In this document: piece by piece, positions 23,373 through 35,939 of the stretch
Position numbering within the stretch: position 1 is the first letter of the stretch
Layout: every line of letters begins with the position of its first letter
From: Beroe forskalii
Taxonomy: Eukaryota; Ctenophora; Nuda; Beroida; Beroidae
Direction: 5' to 3'
DNA length: 64,000 bases
NCBI GenBank assembly: GCA_011033025.1
Contig: WFMF01000001.1
Span: forward strand, 356,655-420,654
The notes under the pieces: model-generated
Seen by the model: only the letters and a program-made list of their open reading frames with translations
Told to the model about the DNA's origin: nothing
Databases searched by the model: none
Position numbers and translations under genes: made by a program

Positions 23373-26300
23373 ATGGAATGGGAGCATTGTAAAGAGAACA
23401 TAAAACCAAAGCATGAAGGGAGGAACATATCATTAATAACTACAACTCCTAAAGGAACTCCTCTGATAGCGAAAATACAGGAACAGCAGGCAAAATTTGA
23501 GCAAGAAATAAAGGAATACAAAGGTGATGATGAATTAGAAGTGTGGATGAGGTATGTCAGTTTCATGGAGGATGCTTACCATGAAGGAGATTATTTGAGT
23601 AATGTCGGTGTTATACAATTCAGACTTATAAAACGATTTCAAGATGAAGAGCGATACCAGCAAGATCGGAGACTTCTCAAGATATTTCTTAGTTTAGCAT
23701 ACCGTTCTGCTCATGCTACAGAGGTGTTCTCTTATTGCTATCATCATCGATTGGTTACCTGCTTCTCTACATTTTGGGTGCAGTGGCTTAACAGTTACAT
23801 CTATCTCAGAAAATACGACAGAGCACTGAAAGTTTGTGAAAAAGCTATTCAACTTTTTGGTAGTTCCATCTTCAAAGATCTCAAAGTCCAGATCATACGT
23901 TTGATGGATTCATCCAATGAAGATAAGGTAGCAGATGTAAGAAAGGTTGGCGATGAAATTTCTAAAGATAGCTCTCAAAATCAACTTGCTGGCCCTTCAA
24001 GTCAAAAGAATTCACAAAGGGCGGGATTTTCTATATTTAAAGACAAAGAGTCATGTCCCATGACATTGCCATCAATATCTACTAACGTTTTAGAGACGAA
24101 GTTAAGGAATAAAGAGAACCCTCAACCAAAGAGACAAAGATGGAAAAACGTTGTTGTTGAATCAGAAAGTGCTCCACCTCCACCTCCTAGTAAAGCATTT
24201 TCTGTGTTCGAAGAGGCTAATACTGAAACTCTTAATAAAGAAGATCATAGGTATGAAAAAGGGAGTTCTTCTGCTCTAAAATCTAAGAAAGTGATACTTA
24301 CCACTGATCCATCATCAGATTCAGCATTTGCAGTGCTGAAACCCAATTGTAATGTTAGCTCAACTCTTTCCTATCATAAAAGTAAAGTTTATCCCATGAA
24401 TGGTGAAGAATGGTCATTTGAAGAAATTGAAGCCATGAGGAGGTTCAATGCTCGACGAAATAAGAATTCCCTTGATTCTTCCAGCTCTTCTAAAAGATCA
24501 AGAGAAGCAAGTGATTCATCCAATGAAGATGAGACAAATGACCGGAAAAGATGCAGCAGCAGTGACATGAATGATGCCAGTTTGTCACTCAATCAAAAAC
24601 CTTTGAAGTCTTGTCTTTCTGAAACATCTAAATTTTCAAATATTTCTGTATTTGATATTGAGAATACATTGATGTCATCAACTAAGAAAATCTCTGTTGA
24701 AAAGAAAGCTGATTCTGTTATGACACCAAATTTTAACGATGCTGCTGAGAAAAGCAAGAATTTGTCACAGGTTTCACTTAATTTGTCTATAAGGAGTGAA
24801 GCCACTTTATCAGGTTGTGGATTCAAAAGTTCTGTCGAAGACAGTTTGTCATTAGCAAACAAGAATAAGAAAGGTAAGACTGCAGAAAATGAAGTTCCTG
24901 AATGTTTAGTTGCTTCTCGAATACCTGAAAATGATGAATGTGATGTTCCTGGAGATTTTACTTTTAAAGGACTTCAAAAAAGTATCGGATTGCCTGAAAA
25001 TGACAATCACTTTGATATTTTCAGTGATGCCTTGCCAAAAGCAGACCAACAAATCGATAAGCCTTTCAAAGAACCAGATATCATCAGAGGTGCATTTTCA
25101 AAGAAAAAACTAGATCTTAAATCACCTGTAAAATCCATTGGCGAATCAGAACCAGGCAAAGTAGCTTTTACAATCTTCTCAGATGAAGGAAGTGAATCGC
25201 CTGTAACAGGAGAAAAAACTTGTTTATTTGGTGACAGTTTCAATGTTGCTGAAGTTGATGGTCGACCATCTGATGCATTCAACATTTTCAAAAAGACACC
25301 TGAGAAATCTGTCGAGGAGTCTTATTCTTTGAAAAAGGTAACAATGACTCCTTTATATCAAGCCAATAATTCAACTGGGTATGAACCTTGCACGGTGGAA
25401 AAGATGAGTTGTCATCCGAGGGGTGCTGATACTCAACTCATCAATAGGGAAGCTCTCAACATCTTAAATGAGTGTTCAAAAATCACTGAGGCAGATGAAA
25501 CAGAAAAAGATGCGTCGAGAAAACACATTTCATTTGCTTCGAATGATACCGAAGACTCCTCATGCAAAGTTGATAATGATCCCCCTTCTAAGAATGTGGA
25601 AACTGCTAAGTTTGAAATTTTTGCTGACACTGCAAATAATGTTACACATGAGTCTGAAAATGTTGAAACATCACATAGCGCTGCTGCTGCTGCAACATTT
25701 TGCAATGAAGGTCAGGATGAAAACAAGCAACAGCTCACTCCAATTCTGGAGGGGAGCCGGGAATCTGACTGTTCAAGTCTTGAATCACTGCAAACCACGG
25801 ACACCAGTACAGGCGAGGATTGTGAAAAAACTAATGTGGGCATCATGTTCAAAAATGTTAGTTTTTATCATTATTATTTTTGTTAAAACTTGCCAGTCAA
25901 CTAGGTTCTGATTCTACAGTGTCTCCCTTGATGGATTCAGTTGACTTCGGATTGACAATAACAATATAGTTGTAACAATCCATGTGACGTAGTTTAGGAA
26001 TTATTCATGAATCATGAGTCTTGCCAAATGCAGAGATAAGAAACTGCTTATAGATAATAATTTTCAGAGTCATCTGAAGGAAAGGAACGCAGAGAAAAGT
26101 GTGAAGTTTGCTCATCCAGATGGAAATATATCGACTACTGAAAAGGTTATAATTGAATTTTATTTGTCTAAAAGCGAAATTTTGGTATACTAGGACACTA
26201 GCCTGTACATGTGGTTTGTTTGATTCTCTAACATCCTAAAAGAGAACAAGAGAACTTCGTTAAATTATTGGGAAGGGCTATGGTGACTCAAAATTTGTCT

Positions 26301-28247
26301 TTCTAGACGATTCCGAATTCACCTTTTGCAATGGTCCATGAACTGACAGTCAATAAGTAGCCAAATAAGAAATGGTTTCATCTGATGATTGATGTCTAAT
26401 GTGTATCAACCTAGCTGATATTTTTCAGGGTATTGTAAAAGAAGCGAATGCTGAGAGGAGCGTGAAGTTTGGTCGGCCTGATAGATCTGAATTGACGTAT
26501 GAAAAGGTTTAAGTTCGAAAGCATATTATCCTGAGTTGAGTTGTATGGTCAGAATGTCTCATACTATGGGTCTGGGACGCTACCAAGAATAAAAGTTTCT
26601 TGGTGAATGACGAATGATTTGAACTTTTTATCTTAAATCATTGTATTCGTAATATACTCCTTTTTATTCAGACGCAGTTCTTTGACAAGAACTTTGGGGA
26701 AGGAACTAGAAAGAGCATCGAAGCAACAGCTACGGTGGCTGTTCCTGAGACTGTAAGTGTATGATTCAGAAAACGAGGATATTTAATTTACTACTATGTG
26801 ACGTATAATATTATTCCATCTTCTTTATTTCTTCGTTTGAAACCGCCAGGGGCGCACCACAAAGAGTTTCTACATGATATTATCTTGACAATCAAATTTT
26901 AAAAATTTAAATCTTATAGTAGAGTATGTACGTAGCCTAGAATTCAAATTCAGCTAAAGTCTGATATTGTACTGTTTGCTGTAGGTACTGTACCACTAAT
27001 CACTATCCATCAACTTCTATCTAATTTGAACTCTGGCAATGCACATACTGTATTACTCACTCCCAATGTTAATGACAAATACCACATCCTCAGAAACAGT
27101 ATTTGGAAGACCAGTCACCACTGCTTCCCGACAAAACACACCGAGACCTCCCTCTCGACACTTCCCTGCTAATCAAAGTCCCTCGTGCCTCTCTTCTTCC
27201 CACGGAGCCCGTTTCCGACCCCTTCGATCAGAACTTCCTCGAACGGCTGATCATGTCGCTCGACCCACCCCTCTTCTACCGACCCAACTTCAACCAGCAC
27301 GACACCGTGCTGGTTCCCAAGAAGAGCATCGTCCTGGGTGAGATCAGTGTTACCGACATCACTAAGATCGGGAGGGGGCTTTTGCCAAGGTGTACGCCGG
27401 GATGTGTGTGGATGAGCAAGCAGGGGCCTCCGGAATGAGGGCCTTTAAAATCCAGGCCCCGCCCTGCCCGTGGGAGTTTTACATCCTCTCCGAACTGAAC
27501 CAGCGTATGTTGGAGGACGATACTATGCGGGAGGTGATGGACATGATCCTACCTACCCACTCCATACACGTCTTTAAGAACATGTCAGTGCTGGTGACAA
27601 GTCTCTTTAACGAGGGCAGTCTCCTGGACATGACAAACCATTATAGGAGCAACAGGAAGGCAGTCCCTACTGCTGTCGTGTACACCTACACCCTGGATAT
27701 TATGAGGTGTGTGGAGGCTATACACAGTGCTCAGATAATACACGGCGATATCAAGCCTGACAACTTATTGCTCAGGGACAAGGAGAACACTATGCAATCC
27801 ATGTCGATGAAACTCACCAAAAGTGTCGTTCTCATCGACTTTGGAAGGTCAATTGACATGAAGATAGCTCCCAAAGGATCCCTATTCAACGTGTCCTCTA
27901 AGACTGATCTCTTTGAGTGTGTTGAGATGCAGACTGGTCGGCCGTGGACCTACCAGATAGACTACTACGGCATGTTGTCGTGTATCCACCTCATGATCCA
28001 CAACGAGTACATGAAGGTATCTTGTGACAGTGCAGGGCGCTGGAAGCCCACTAAGAAACCTCACCGGAGGTTGGATCAGGACCTGTGCGGAAGACTTTAC
28101 GATGACTTACTCAACATTCCTGACTGTGATAGCATCCCACCACTGGGACCTTATATTGAGGAGTTTGAGAAGGCCCTGAGGTCAATGCCCACTCAGATAC
28201 GGCATGCGGAGCTCAAGAGTCACTATCACTTTATGAATAAAAAGTGA
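23373..28247 (+). CDS. BUB1: MadBUB spindle-checkpoint kinase (BUB1/BUBR1 combined type)
   Basis: Exons 23373-25856, 26068-26145, 26429-26506, 26672-26752 and 27094-28247, all phase 0; about 1290 residues. MEWEHCKEN begins with a KEN box (7-9) followed by the Mad3/BUB1 TPR region. A second KEN is at 247-249. A GLEBS-like BUB3-binding motif, EEWSFEEIEAM, is near 346. ABBA-type motifs (Fx[ILV][FHY]x[DE]) are at 219 (FSIFKD), 276 (FSVFEE), 547 (FDIFSD), 599 (FTIFSD) and 747 (FEIFAD). LTPILEGSRE at 788 fits the B56-binding KARD of BUBR1. Two 78-bp exons are duplicates, each with a KSVKF/RSVKF segment. The C-terminal kinase has HGDIKPDN (27741) and DFG (27837), so it looks active. One G is missing from the run at 27374-27378; restoring frame there yields the glycine-rich loop. 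The protein would act at kinetochores and as an APC/C inhibitor. The upstream ATG at 23268 is rejected because it lies in probable intron. Confidence 0.93.
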
Positions 28248-30468
28248 GATTCCAGTGTTCACTGATTGTGATGCATGAGTTATCTAATCGAGTTTTTGGG
28301 GGTTCACTGAGGTGAATTGGTTTATATTGTGGAATTGGGTGTTACAGATTGGTTTTGTGGATCGAAATTTGCGTGAATAAAATTTCGGAATTATCTGCAG
28401 ACTAATAAAGAACATGGTATGATAATTGATCAAATATGAAATGCATCCCATCGCCCTGTGTAAAGTTGTGTTATTTTCCTGGGCTGCATCAGGATCTAGG
28501 CAAAATTCTGGATTGAACGAGTAGTAACATGTTGGAACTTGTTTTTATTTGTTCTCAGATTAATGAATTATATTGTATTGAATTTTGTTTATATATAATC
28601 ATATAGGTACTCCAAATTCCTCAAACTGACTGTTAGATGAATATCAATTACATCAATTCTTGTTGTGGAGGAATCTAATAGAATAGCAATGAAAATACTC
28701 CAATCTGCATACTGATTCGATTTTTCGTCTGTGGACATCAAAATATTATAATAAAAATTTTATTTATTTTGAATTTAATATAATTTACCTGATTACGTGA
28801 CCTCTACAACCCCCAACACACCACGTGACCTTGTGTTGCACATATAAAATACACAACCCCGACTGTAACATTATATACCTACGTGTTGCCTCCTCGTAAA
28901 TATAAAATTACCGGAAAATCAAGGATTATTAAATGTTACAATGAACCTCCTCTCTCCTCGGTCCATATTATACATCATCACAATATGATAACTTAATAAA
29001 TAAGATTAGTTATTACATCAAACTTCGGAATTCCCGAATATTTAGAAGTACCAAGTTAATGTTGTTATATCATTGTCATCTTATTATTTCTCTTCTCGTA
29101 GGTTTTGTTTTCGAATGTATTTTATTTTGGCATTGCGTTCATCAGTCATATCTGGTCGGCTCCCGTTTGAACATCGTTAGGTTGTAATGTATCGCTGAAA
29201 AAAGTAATGTTTCCCATGTTTTTCCATTTTATGATATTTGACCTTATATATCTATGCTCGTCACGACTTGTGCATTTTACTAATGTATTCAACAGGCGGT
29301 AATGTCTGTTGATTTTTGTGATATTTTTAATATTTCTTTGGTTCGGTGTATATTCGGTTTGACAGTTTTTAATGATATTTTTAAAGACTGCTGTTCTTTT
29401 AACAGGGCCGTAATTCCTGATGAGTTATAATGGAGATTGGAGGGGGGCTGCAGTCCCTCGAAGATTTTTCACATCAAAAATTCAATATTATAATATTCTG
29501 GTCTATAATCATTGCATTCTCAAGACTTTTTGATCATTTTTACTGTTCTATCATTTCAAAAAATGAACTTGATGTACTAAAAGTGCCAAAAACGCTCTTG
29601 GACTGCTGCCCCTGGACCTCTGAATGGGGTCTAACTAAGAGACTTGCTTTACTTACCCAACCTCTCCCACAAGTGTGAGATGCTAATTGCGGCTTTGTCA
29701 TTTACTACTATTTTCAATGGAATCACGTACAGATTTGAGAAGGTGTCAACAGTCTTGACAGAGCGCTGTTTATTATAGCATCAAATATTCTTTTTGTTAC
29801 TGGGAGGAATGAATGAAATTCACTGGAATTTGCTGGGAATCCTCCTGATCCCCAGATGATTATTACGATCGTATGTACTTTTAATAGGTCCTGGAAATAT
29901 GTGCGAGAAATTCAATACCCTAAATTTGAGAATTTAATTCCTAGGAATATCGCGTCCACCTTTGCACACATATGAAATATTAAATTTCTCTTACGACACA
30001 CACAGACATACTCCGGGGGCTATGTTATAAATTTTAATATCATATGAATTTTGTACTTGAATTCCTTTGTCATTTGCTCTGACTATCATGTGTTTATACT
30101 ACGTGCAACAGCTCACATAGCTAGCATTCCTTAGACGTGTACAATCGTCATATATTAGATTGTTGTTGTACGCAACATTTCGAGGTGCCTTGCTAAATCA
30201 TGCGTGGTGTTACACTGTTACAACGGCCAACGAAGTATATTTTTTGTTATGTTCTGGATTTTGTATAGAATAAATATATTTCAATTGAAAATACAACGGT
30301 ATTGCTGTTTTACTTGAGTTTCTATTTCATTTAAGTTAGTTGATTATGATTCATTGATCTTTTTGTGTATTCATAGTTTAGCAGTATTTCCTTATCAGAA
30401 AAGCACTACCTATAATATAATAATATCTAGAACTGCCATTTTAATCATAACTCATCCCTTGTACAGGA
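28248..30468. other. 2.2 kb intergenic, no gene seen
   Basis: AT-rich sequence between MadBUB and AAGAB. It contains short open frames without recognisable domains. A putative acceptor (TTGTACAG) lies just before the AAGAB ATG, so part may be a 5' UTR intron. Confidence 0.4.
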
Positions 30469-31266
30469 ATGACAAGTAGAATCCTAATTTACAACAAATC
30501 CGCGATACCTGACTCTGACATCTCATCTGGATTACAATGCGACCCACACAGCAACCTCATCACATTCGATAACAAATACTTCACCGCTGAAGTGGAACTA
30601 TGCTTCGAATCTCACGTCCCAGTTGAAGAAATCTGCGATACTGTCGAAGCTTTCGTCTACGTCGTTGATGACCCGAATCAGACATTCAGTCGATTATCAG
30701 TGATTTGCGTGTTTTCGTTGACTTCCTATCGGAGCATGACCCGGCGGTCAAGGTGTTGTTGATAAACGCCAGTGAGCCTGACCTCGAGTCAGACTTCCTG
30801 GAATGGTGTGTGGAGCATGAGTTTGAGTTCGTGAAGTACATTGTATCAGATGATTCCAACTCGGAGGACGAGATTATGGGGCACTCTGAAGGGATTGGGA
30901 GAGTGAGATCGGCTCTGGAATGTCACATGTGGCCGTACAGGACAATGAAAGACAAGCAATCAGCTGCGAGTACATCAGTGAATGGTAAAACACGAACTGA
31001 CTCAGATACTCAGGAGGAAGACCCTCCTAAAAGAGCCTGCCTCTGGAAGTGGGGATGAGTTTGGAGACTACGCGTCTGGGTTAGACTTCCCGTCCCTCAT
31101 GGAGGAGGATGTCTTAGGAGGGGATTTCCAGGACATGTTCGCTAACATGATGAAAATCAAGGAGACAGCGGACCAGATGCCGGACCACGAGGAACGGAAG
31201 AAGTTCGCGGAACAGGTGGCCATGTCTTTCTGGCGGGCCATGGGAGGGTCAGATGATGAGTTGTAG
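30469..31266 (+). CDS. AAGAB: AAGAB, alpha/gamma-adaptin-binding protein p34 (two single-base indels)
   Basis: Frame 1 (30469 to about 30687) reads ITFDNKYFTAEVELCFES and VEAFVYVVDDPNQ, the N-terminal GTPase-like half of the p34 family. The next frame (about 30688-31030) reads DLRVFVDFLSEHDPAVKVLL and FLEWCVEHEFEFVKY. The last (from about 31032) reads the conserved C-terminus FQDMFANMMKIKETADQMPD, FAEQVAMSFWRAMGGSDDEL. One base is missing near 30684-30688 (a TT run) and one extra A lies in the run 31029-31032; both restore the family sequence exactly. AAGAB is a cytosolic assembly chaperone for AP-1 and AP-2 adaptors. About 265 residues, slightly shorter than human. The stop codon lies in a 31-bp tandem array. 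Confidence 0.85.
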
Positions 31267-31388
31267 GGCTCTGTGAGGGTTAGATGACGATTTTAAGGCC
31301 CTGGGAGGACCTGGTGACGAGTTGTAGGGCCATAGGAGGGTCAGGAGACGAGTTGTAGGGCCATGGGAGGGTCAGATGACGAGTTATA
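31235..31388 (+). repeat. 31-bp tandem array repeating the AAGAB C-terminus and stop codon
   Basis: Five units start at 31235, 31266, 31297, 31327 and 31358. The first is coding (RAMGGSDDEL and TAG). The others repeat it downstream of the stop with increasing divergence, e.g. GGGCCATAGGAGGGTCAGGA. The period is 31 bp except one 30-bp unit. Confidence 0.88.
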
Positions 31389-32646
31389 ATGGTAGGAGTC
31401 AAGAAGGCGGTTAGATGGCAGCAATTAGCCACTTTAAAACATGGTCGGGATGCTAGTCTGAACCCCGGGCTACTGTTCGTCTCCAACTCATAATTCATTG
31501 GTGAGAATGTGGTCTTAGATTCGTTTAAATGTATATTTTAGCGATATTTATGGAGCCTTTCCGTTCAGAGCACTGTTCTTTTAATTGTTGAGTAATTTTA
31601 GACCTATGAGCGTATGAGGAGCGGTGTACAATTTACGCTGTTGTTCACGATAAATTTCATAATCCCATAATTTCTTGCCATTATGTTGCATATTTATCAT
31701 CAATTTTATTTTATCTAAGCATCATTTTATGCTAAAAATAAAAATTATATGCGAAAATCTATTATCTAGATAAGAATCGGTAAGAATATTGGATGAATAT
31801 AACTTAACTTTTTATTATTGGAAGTTTGACTGTCGCTGGTAGACAAAGTTGTAATCTTTTATTTGAGTGAAAATTGAATGAAACATAGTACCATAATATA
31901 CTGGTTTGGTTTTTCATTAATATTGGTGATTTGATGCATGTCATAAAATATTAAATCATTTTCGTTTTGCATATTTCGTAGCATATTAATTAGGAGATAA
32001 AAAGTAAATTTTGATATTTGAACTGATTTTTACGTTCCTACGTGTGCACTTGTATGGTTATACGGTAATGATGATTGATGAATCTGGGAATATTAAAATT
32101 GAACTTGTTATCATCCGATTTGACCGTGGGAAAAGCCGGATTTCGGGATGATTAAACCGATTCTTGGGCATTTTTGCTATGATTCCGCTATATTGGTTCG
32201 TGGCTTGGTTATGACGTTCGATTCATGTTGACTGAAAGAACTTCAACTTCTAATTTCTAGCTACCATCTTGAGCTTTATCCCATCTACTTTTTCTCAGCC
32301 TCACTGCGTAAAATGCAAATTCTCTCTAATTTTGATAGTGAGTAGATCACTAGATCATGTAGGTGTATTTAGAAGAGACACACGCAAGCGGCTCATTCCG
32401 TAAAATCATACATTTTCTAATTACTACAGGCTATTATCATTCAGTTACTGTTAGGCAACTTTTCGTTTGTTGCTTGAACGCAGATCAATTATTTATGCGT
32501 AAAATTCGGTATATTTAAGCATATTCGTTGTTCAAAACCGGTTTTCCTACCGGTTTACTAGTTCTCCTGATTCTCTTGTTATTGTTTCTTTCCGTATTAT
32601 AACCCTCTCCCTGAAATAACTGCCCTACCAATTCCGTTCCCTCAGC
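31389..32646. other. 1.3 kb intergenic, no gene seen
   Basis: AT-rich. The last 60 bp (CTCTTGTTATTG onward, ending CCCTCAGC) are pyrimidine-rich and could be a splice acceptor or the promoter of POP1. Confidence 0.4.
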
Positions 32647-34476
32647 ATGACTTCCTCTGATCCCCCGGTCGCTAATGCTGTCAACGTTATGGACATCGTT
32701 GACTCTCGGAGTCTAGAAATCACAGCAGCCATGGATGCTCTGAAGACCAACATGTCAGTGTCCTACCGGCTATCCATCCCATTCTACATGAGACGTAGAG
32801 CAGCCAGTCACAACCCTAAACGAGTTCCTGCCAGAGTTAGACCCCACGGAGCCGAGAAAACCAAGACCAAGTTCAAGTGGAAACAGGAACGCCGGAAGAA
32901 GGAACAGGAGGGTAAAGCTGTGAGACTGGAGACCCACGTGTGGCATGCTAAGAGGTGTCACATGACTGACATGTGGGGCTATAGGATCGCCATGACGACC
33001 ACCCAGAAGGGGGCCAGAGCAGCGTACAGAGCTACAATGAACTCTACAACTCTCCGGGATACCAGTTACTACGTTTGGTTCTCCCTGTCTGCGGATTGTC
33101 TGCACTCCAAGATGGCGGGGGTGTTTGTACCTAACCCCTTCGTTACAGATCGTGTTCTGCAGTGTCATCTCTATCACGAGGCGGTTTGTCTAGGCCCGGT
33201 GACGGTTCTGTGGGTGTCTGACTCGTGTGTGTTTGTCAGGGCTCACCCTGCTATCCCGCACACTACTGATTTATCTGCTGTGTTCGAGGGGGTGACATTC
33301 CAATCCTACGCTAACCAGCTGACTCAGTACACTCTGGATGGAGTCAAATCAATGGAACTGCTGGTCAAATCCCTGACCCTATCAGACAAAACAAACACCA
33401 CTGTTACCGATATCTGGAACGGATTGAAAGAGAACCCCTTTCATTACGATATCATGAGGGGTACAGCTATGGGGTGTCATGTTGAAGTACCCCCGTCTCA
33501 GTTCATACCCTTCCGATCAGTAGTAACAGACTCCCTCATCACCCAGCCCTCTCACAGACTTACCCCTTCTCCTGATCTGCAGGGAGATTCTCTCTTCAGA
33601 ACACTACAAGACACAGAGTGTGCTATGGAGTGTGATGCTCCACTGCCAGAAAAAGACTTAGGTTCTCCAGAAGAAGAGAAAGGCTAGACTGCTCTTTCAC
33701 CAAACACACCACCTCAGTGTGTCCCATGTTGTGTCTACAAAGACCCCTCTACCTCGTCTATCAACGTAGTCCTACCCCGGGGTTTCGGTACTCGGTTCTG
33801 GATTCCCCTCATCTACAACGGCGGCAGACTGATTGGTCTGGAGGACGCACACTCCCTCCTCACAGACAGACAAACTCCGTCCTTCCCTCATGATTACCCG
33901 GATACCCCTGCTGGGCGGACGTTCCTGGCGGCGCAGGGCGCTGAGGCGGAGGCGAAGGAAATGAGGCGGCCGCCACAGAAACGAGTGAGGTATGAGGAGC
34001 TGGGGATTAAGTGTCCGTTTGTGAGTGACTGGAGTGCTGTCAGTGGATCTGATACCACGACAGTTATCAGAGATAATAAACTACTTAACAACTTAATTTC
34101 ATTGCCGTCAAACTATGACAATCACTTCATTCCTGTTATTTTGGAATGTGTCAAGCGAGGCAACATTAAGCCAGGTGCTCACATCTACTCCATACCCCAC
34201 TCTTCCAACCCCGCCTCTTCTCTTGACCCTCATTCCAACCCCGCCTCTTCCAGTGAACCCCACTCTGATCCAGTCTACTCTCCCGCCTCCACATACCCTC
34301 TGGTAGGGTACGTGACATCGGCAAAGTACTGTCTGTCTAATGGGGCAGGGGGTGCAATGGGACTGGTTCTGTGTTGTGCGATGAAGGAGAAGGGGTGTGA
34401 GGGTGGAGTGTTATTAGTGAGGAATACCACTACCAAGCAGTACAGACATGTCAAAGTGAGTGTTGTTAGAAGCTGA
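32647..34476 (+). CDS. POP1: POP1, RNase P/MRP protein subunit (one in-frame TAG)
   Basis: A single reading frame of 609 codons, broken only by TAG at 33685-33687. The N-terminal POP1 region has FYMRRRAASHNPKRVPARVR, LETHVWHAKRCHM, and YRATMNSTTLRDTSYY. The POPLD domain after the stop has RGFGTRFWIPLIYNGGRLIG and FPHDYPDTPAG. The C-terminus (GYVTSAKYCLSNGAGGAMG; VLLVRNTTTKQYRHVKVSV) is that of the family. POP1 is the largest protein of RNase P and MRP, which process tRNA and rRNA precursors. The protein is much shorter than human POP1 (about 1024), mainly in the disordered N-terminus and linker. The stop lies in the variable linker; both halves keep the same frame, so it is a point change, not an indel. 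No GT-AG intron that keeps frame removes it. Confidence 0.9.
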
Positions 34477-35939
34477 ATAGCACAAGTGGTTTAGTACTAA
34501 TATTCAGTTTATTAAACATGGATATCGTCCAATTCGGATGATCATAATTCATAGATGTATTACATGACGTATGTTGAATAGGCTCATCTTACTACTAGAG
34601 TACAAAATATCACAGGATTGTGATTTGATATCATGTACACGCCACATATTACACAACACATGATATCACACAACAGCGTAGTTAATGGAATGTTCATTGT
34701 GAGATTTCTTTGATGCATCATGATTCATGCAATGCGTTGTGATCCACATTCCTTGCCGGATCAGCTGAGAGATCTGGATTGGTATGTTCGGTATTCGCCC
34801 CATCTCGTGAGTTTTTCTGTATTGTGGTTTGTAGGTAAAAATAGTACAGAAAGATCGTGTGGTATGTTCCTTGACAGGGTGACGTGTAGCAATCTTTCAT
34901 GACAGTTTTGAGAGAAGAAATAGCAGTCAAGACATATTTGTTATTTGAAACATTGATTTTTCCAATGTTTTCCGCATGAAAAATCTAGACATTTAACATT
35001 TTTCTCGTATAAGTTGTAAGGAAATTTATTCATCCTATCTTATGCGAATTTGATTTGATATTGGATTTTTATGAGGCTCTTTTAACTTTTTAACTAGGAT
35101 GAAGTGTAGCTTTTGAATTTGCTGATTTAATTTATTTTCTTTTAATTGACAATTCGAGATGTTATCTCGGCCAAGCCTTATTTTTTAGCTGTTTCATCGT
35201 ATGCGCAGACATTTTGATGATAAACATCAAATTCAATTTTCAGGGAAGTTTTCATAATTTTCACTCCTACTCTGAAATTAATTAAATTTCCGCCCAACTA
35301 GAGTACATTTCACCATGTCACTCATGACCCCTATTGGCACAGATTAAGTTTACAAGATATGCAAGTCAGGCATGAAAGTTTGTGGTTAAAGTGACATCTT
35401 TATCAGGGAAGAAAACTGTGATTTGGTGACGTTATGCTGTCTATTTGTTGTGTACGACGAATTTATTAAAATTCTTGGTTCGTCGAACGGTTATTCATTA
35501 TCCCACGCGGCTTATCACCATCAATTATTTGTGTAGGTATGTGGTATCGTCTTACAAAGAAAACATTCAATTTTGGTAAATACTAAAATTAGAAATAGTG
35601 GTAAAAATTATTTAATGGGAATCCTCCTATAACACTTGACTGTAATTTCAGCATTCCTAGGCCCCTTCCTCGCCAGTCCATTAACATGACGGTTGTTATT
35701 GGTTACTTCAGGCCGGCAAGGCACTCCCACGGATCACACTCCTCTAATCTCCCTCAACCCTGCCTCAATTTCTCCTTAATATATTGCTCATCCCCTCAGC
35801 CACACCTTATAAAACCAGAATACCCCTTCACTCTTTCATTATTGACATCTCACACCCCTCTTTCTTCACATTATAATGAATTAACTACATCCTGCATTTG
35901 ATAGGAATGTAACTCTGTAAGCCCTACGAAGATGGTAGA
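34477..35939. other. 1.5 kb intergenic, no gene seen
   Basis: AT-rich sequence without recognisable coding, RNA or repeat features. The end (35640-35880) is pyrimidine-rich and contains open but uncharacteristic frames. Confidence 0.4.

Noticed and set aside
24389-25705. Several reverse-strand open frames inside the MadBUB large exon
   Set aside because: Antisense shadows of a Ser/Glu-rich coding exon; no domain seen.
33662-33717. A 56-nt GT-AG intron removing the POP1 TAG
   Set aside because: 56 is not a multiple of three, so splicing it would break the frame that continues on both sides.
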